Shown piece by piece: positions 63,461 to 64,000 of a DNA stretch of 64,000 bases. Position numbers and translations under genes: made by a program. The stretch is from contig NZ_JAEMNW010000001.1 of NCBI RefSeq assembly GCF_016481275.1, forward strand, positions 558,001 through 622,000, in the 5' to 3' direction. The notes beneath the pieces are model-generated. The model was given only the letters and a program-made list of their open reading frames with translations, did no database searches and was not told the DNA's origin. This DNA is from Antrihabitans auranticaus. GTDB taxonomy: Bacteria > Actinomycetota > Actinomycetes > Mycobacteriales > Mycobacteriaceae. Within the stretch, counting starts at the first letter, position 1. Every line of letters starts with the position of its first letter.

Positions 63461-64000
63461 GGGCGACGGCCCCCAGGGCAAGCACCATGCCGACCTGCTG
63501 CAACCGGCCGACCCGCTCCCCCAGCATCACCATCGCCAGCAGCACAGTCGCGGCCGGATACAGCGAACCGATCACGCTGACCAAGGACAACAATCCGCTC
63601 TGAAACGCGAACAGCATCGCGCTCGAACTGATGACGTCGAGGAAGCTGACGTAGACCGCAAGCCGCAGCGGTTCGCCGCGTGGCGGAGAAAACAACCGGG
63701 CAGCCACTGCGACCAACCAGACGACGAGGGTCGCGGCCACGCGCGAGACGACGATCGGCCACAGGCCGCCGCCTTCGGGGATCCTGTGCAGGAAAATGAA
63801 CGAGACGGCGAACGCGACGCCGGAGCCGACGGTCAACCACGCAACGGTCGCAGTGAACCGCAGTTCGCGACCGCCGGTGATCTCTTCGGTCGTCGAATCC
63901 GGCGATTCCCGGCTGACGAGCACGACCGCAACCAGCGCGAGAGCGATTCCGACGAACGCCAGGGCACCCGGTCGTTCGCCGATCCCGATCCCGACGACGA
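63447..64000 (-). CDS. EamA/DMT-family transporter, 5' part missing
   Basis: About 184 codons are visible; the frame continues past the right edge, reading GIGIGERPGALAFVGIALALVAVVLVSRESPDS before GTG 63923, so the gene begins outside the window. Four or five membrane helices are seen, with the second EamA domain repeat (GSLYPAATVLLAMVMLGERVGRLQQVGM) typical of 10-helix drug/metabolite exporters. Substrate unknown. Confidence 0.85.
   Translation of the reverse strand, partial: VVGIGIGERPGALAFVGIALALVAVVLVSRESPDSTTEEITGGRELRFTATVAWLTVGSGVAFAVSFIFLHRIPEGGGLWPIVVSRVAATLVVWLVAVAARLFSPPRGEPLRLAVYVSFLDVISSSAMLFAFQSGLLSLVSVIGSLYPAATVLLAMVMLGERVGRLQQVGMVLALGAVALIAV

Overview
The window looks like chromosome from a GC-rich actinobacterium of the Mycobacteriales, most likely Nocardiaceae (Rhodococcus or a close relative). 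The reasons are dense, often overlapping genes with many GTG starts; a tmRNA whose tag reads ADSNQRDYALAA; a c-di-AMP riboswitch ahead of an NlpC/P60 endopeptidase; and genes close to mycobacterial types (Ami1-like amidase, Rv1771-like lactone oxidase, Rv0669c-like ceramidase, Rv3230c/DesA3-like desaturase pair). I saw no insertion sequence, prophage, rRNA or CRISPR array.

Layout. 1-9 kb: CobW-type GTPase (partial), alpha/beta hydrolase, amidase, an operon of ECF sigma factor, secreted protein, DUF6529-type membrane protein and Rieske lipoprotein, then a Ser/Thr kinase coupled to a beta-lactamase-fold lipoprotein, and a riboswitch-controlled NlpC/P60 protein. 9-22 kb: a GGDEF-EAL protein, a polyprenyl-phosphate sugar transferase, small hypotheticals, a phosphoesterase, a PAS-GGDEF protein, a solitary holin-like protein, a TetR regulator and a two-gene operon that share a 28-bp operator, and two small secreted proteins. 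22-28 kb: two catabolic modules, a pyrimidine URC operon (URC1-URC4-upp) and a thiocyanate hydrolase operon in which the beta and alpha subunits are fused (scnBA-scnC-P15K-like). 28-39 kb: lipase, CYTH protein, molybdopterin oxidoreductase, tRNA-Ala, DsbA/MauE redox pair, VIT transporter, MFS transporter, phosphoglucomutase and a fluoride-channel pair. 38.6-43.2 kb: a long minus-strand run with tandem UbiB/AarF kinases, a cytochrome P450, a LON-domain protein and crcB genes, facing a TetR regulator. 44-55.6 kb: an EmrB-type exporter with its TetR, lactone oxidase, ceramidase plus phosphoesterase, and a lipid-degradation-type operon (SDR, alcohol dehydrogenase, TetR, acyl-CoA dehydrogenase).

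55.6-56.4 kb is a non-coding array of 14 copies of a TGCTCGTG core with two unit lengths (about 41 and 72 bp), the most unusual DNA in the window. It precedes a promoter/operator and the ferredoxin-reductase/fatty-acid-desaturase operon. The rest holds a GGDEF protein, a glyoxalase-like protein, ssrA with a strong terminator, an amidohydrolase gene broken by one frameshift, another TetR and a partial EamA transporter.

Regulation is unusually legible: several TetR genes face or lie beside good inverted repeats. All assignments are from reading the sequence and from memory of the families; no search was run.
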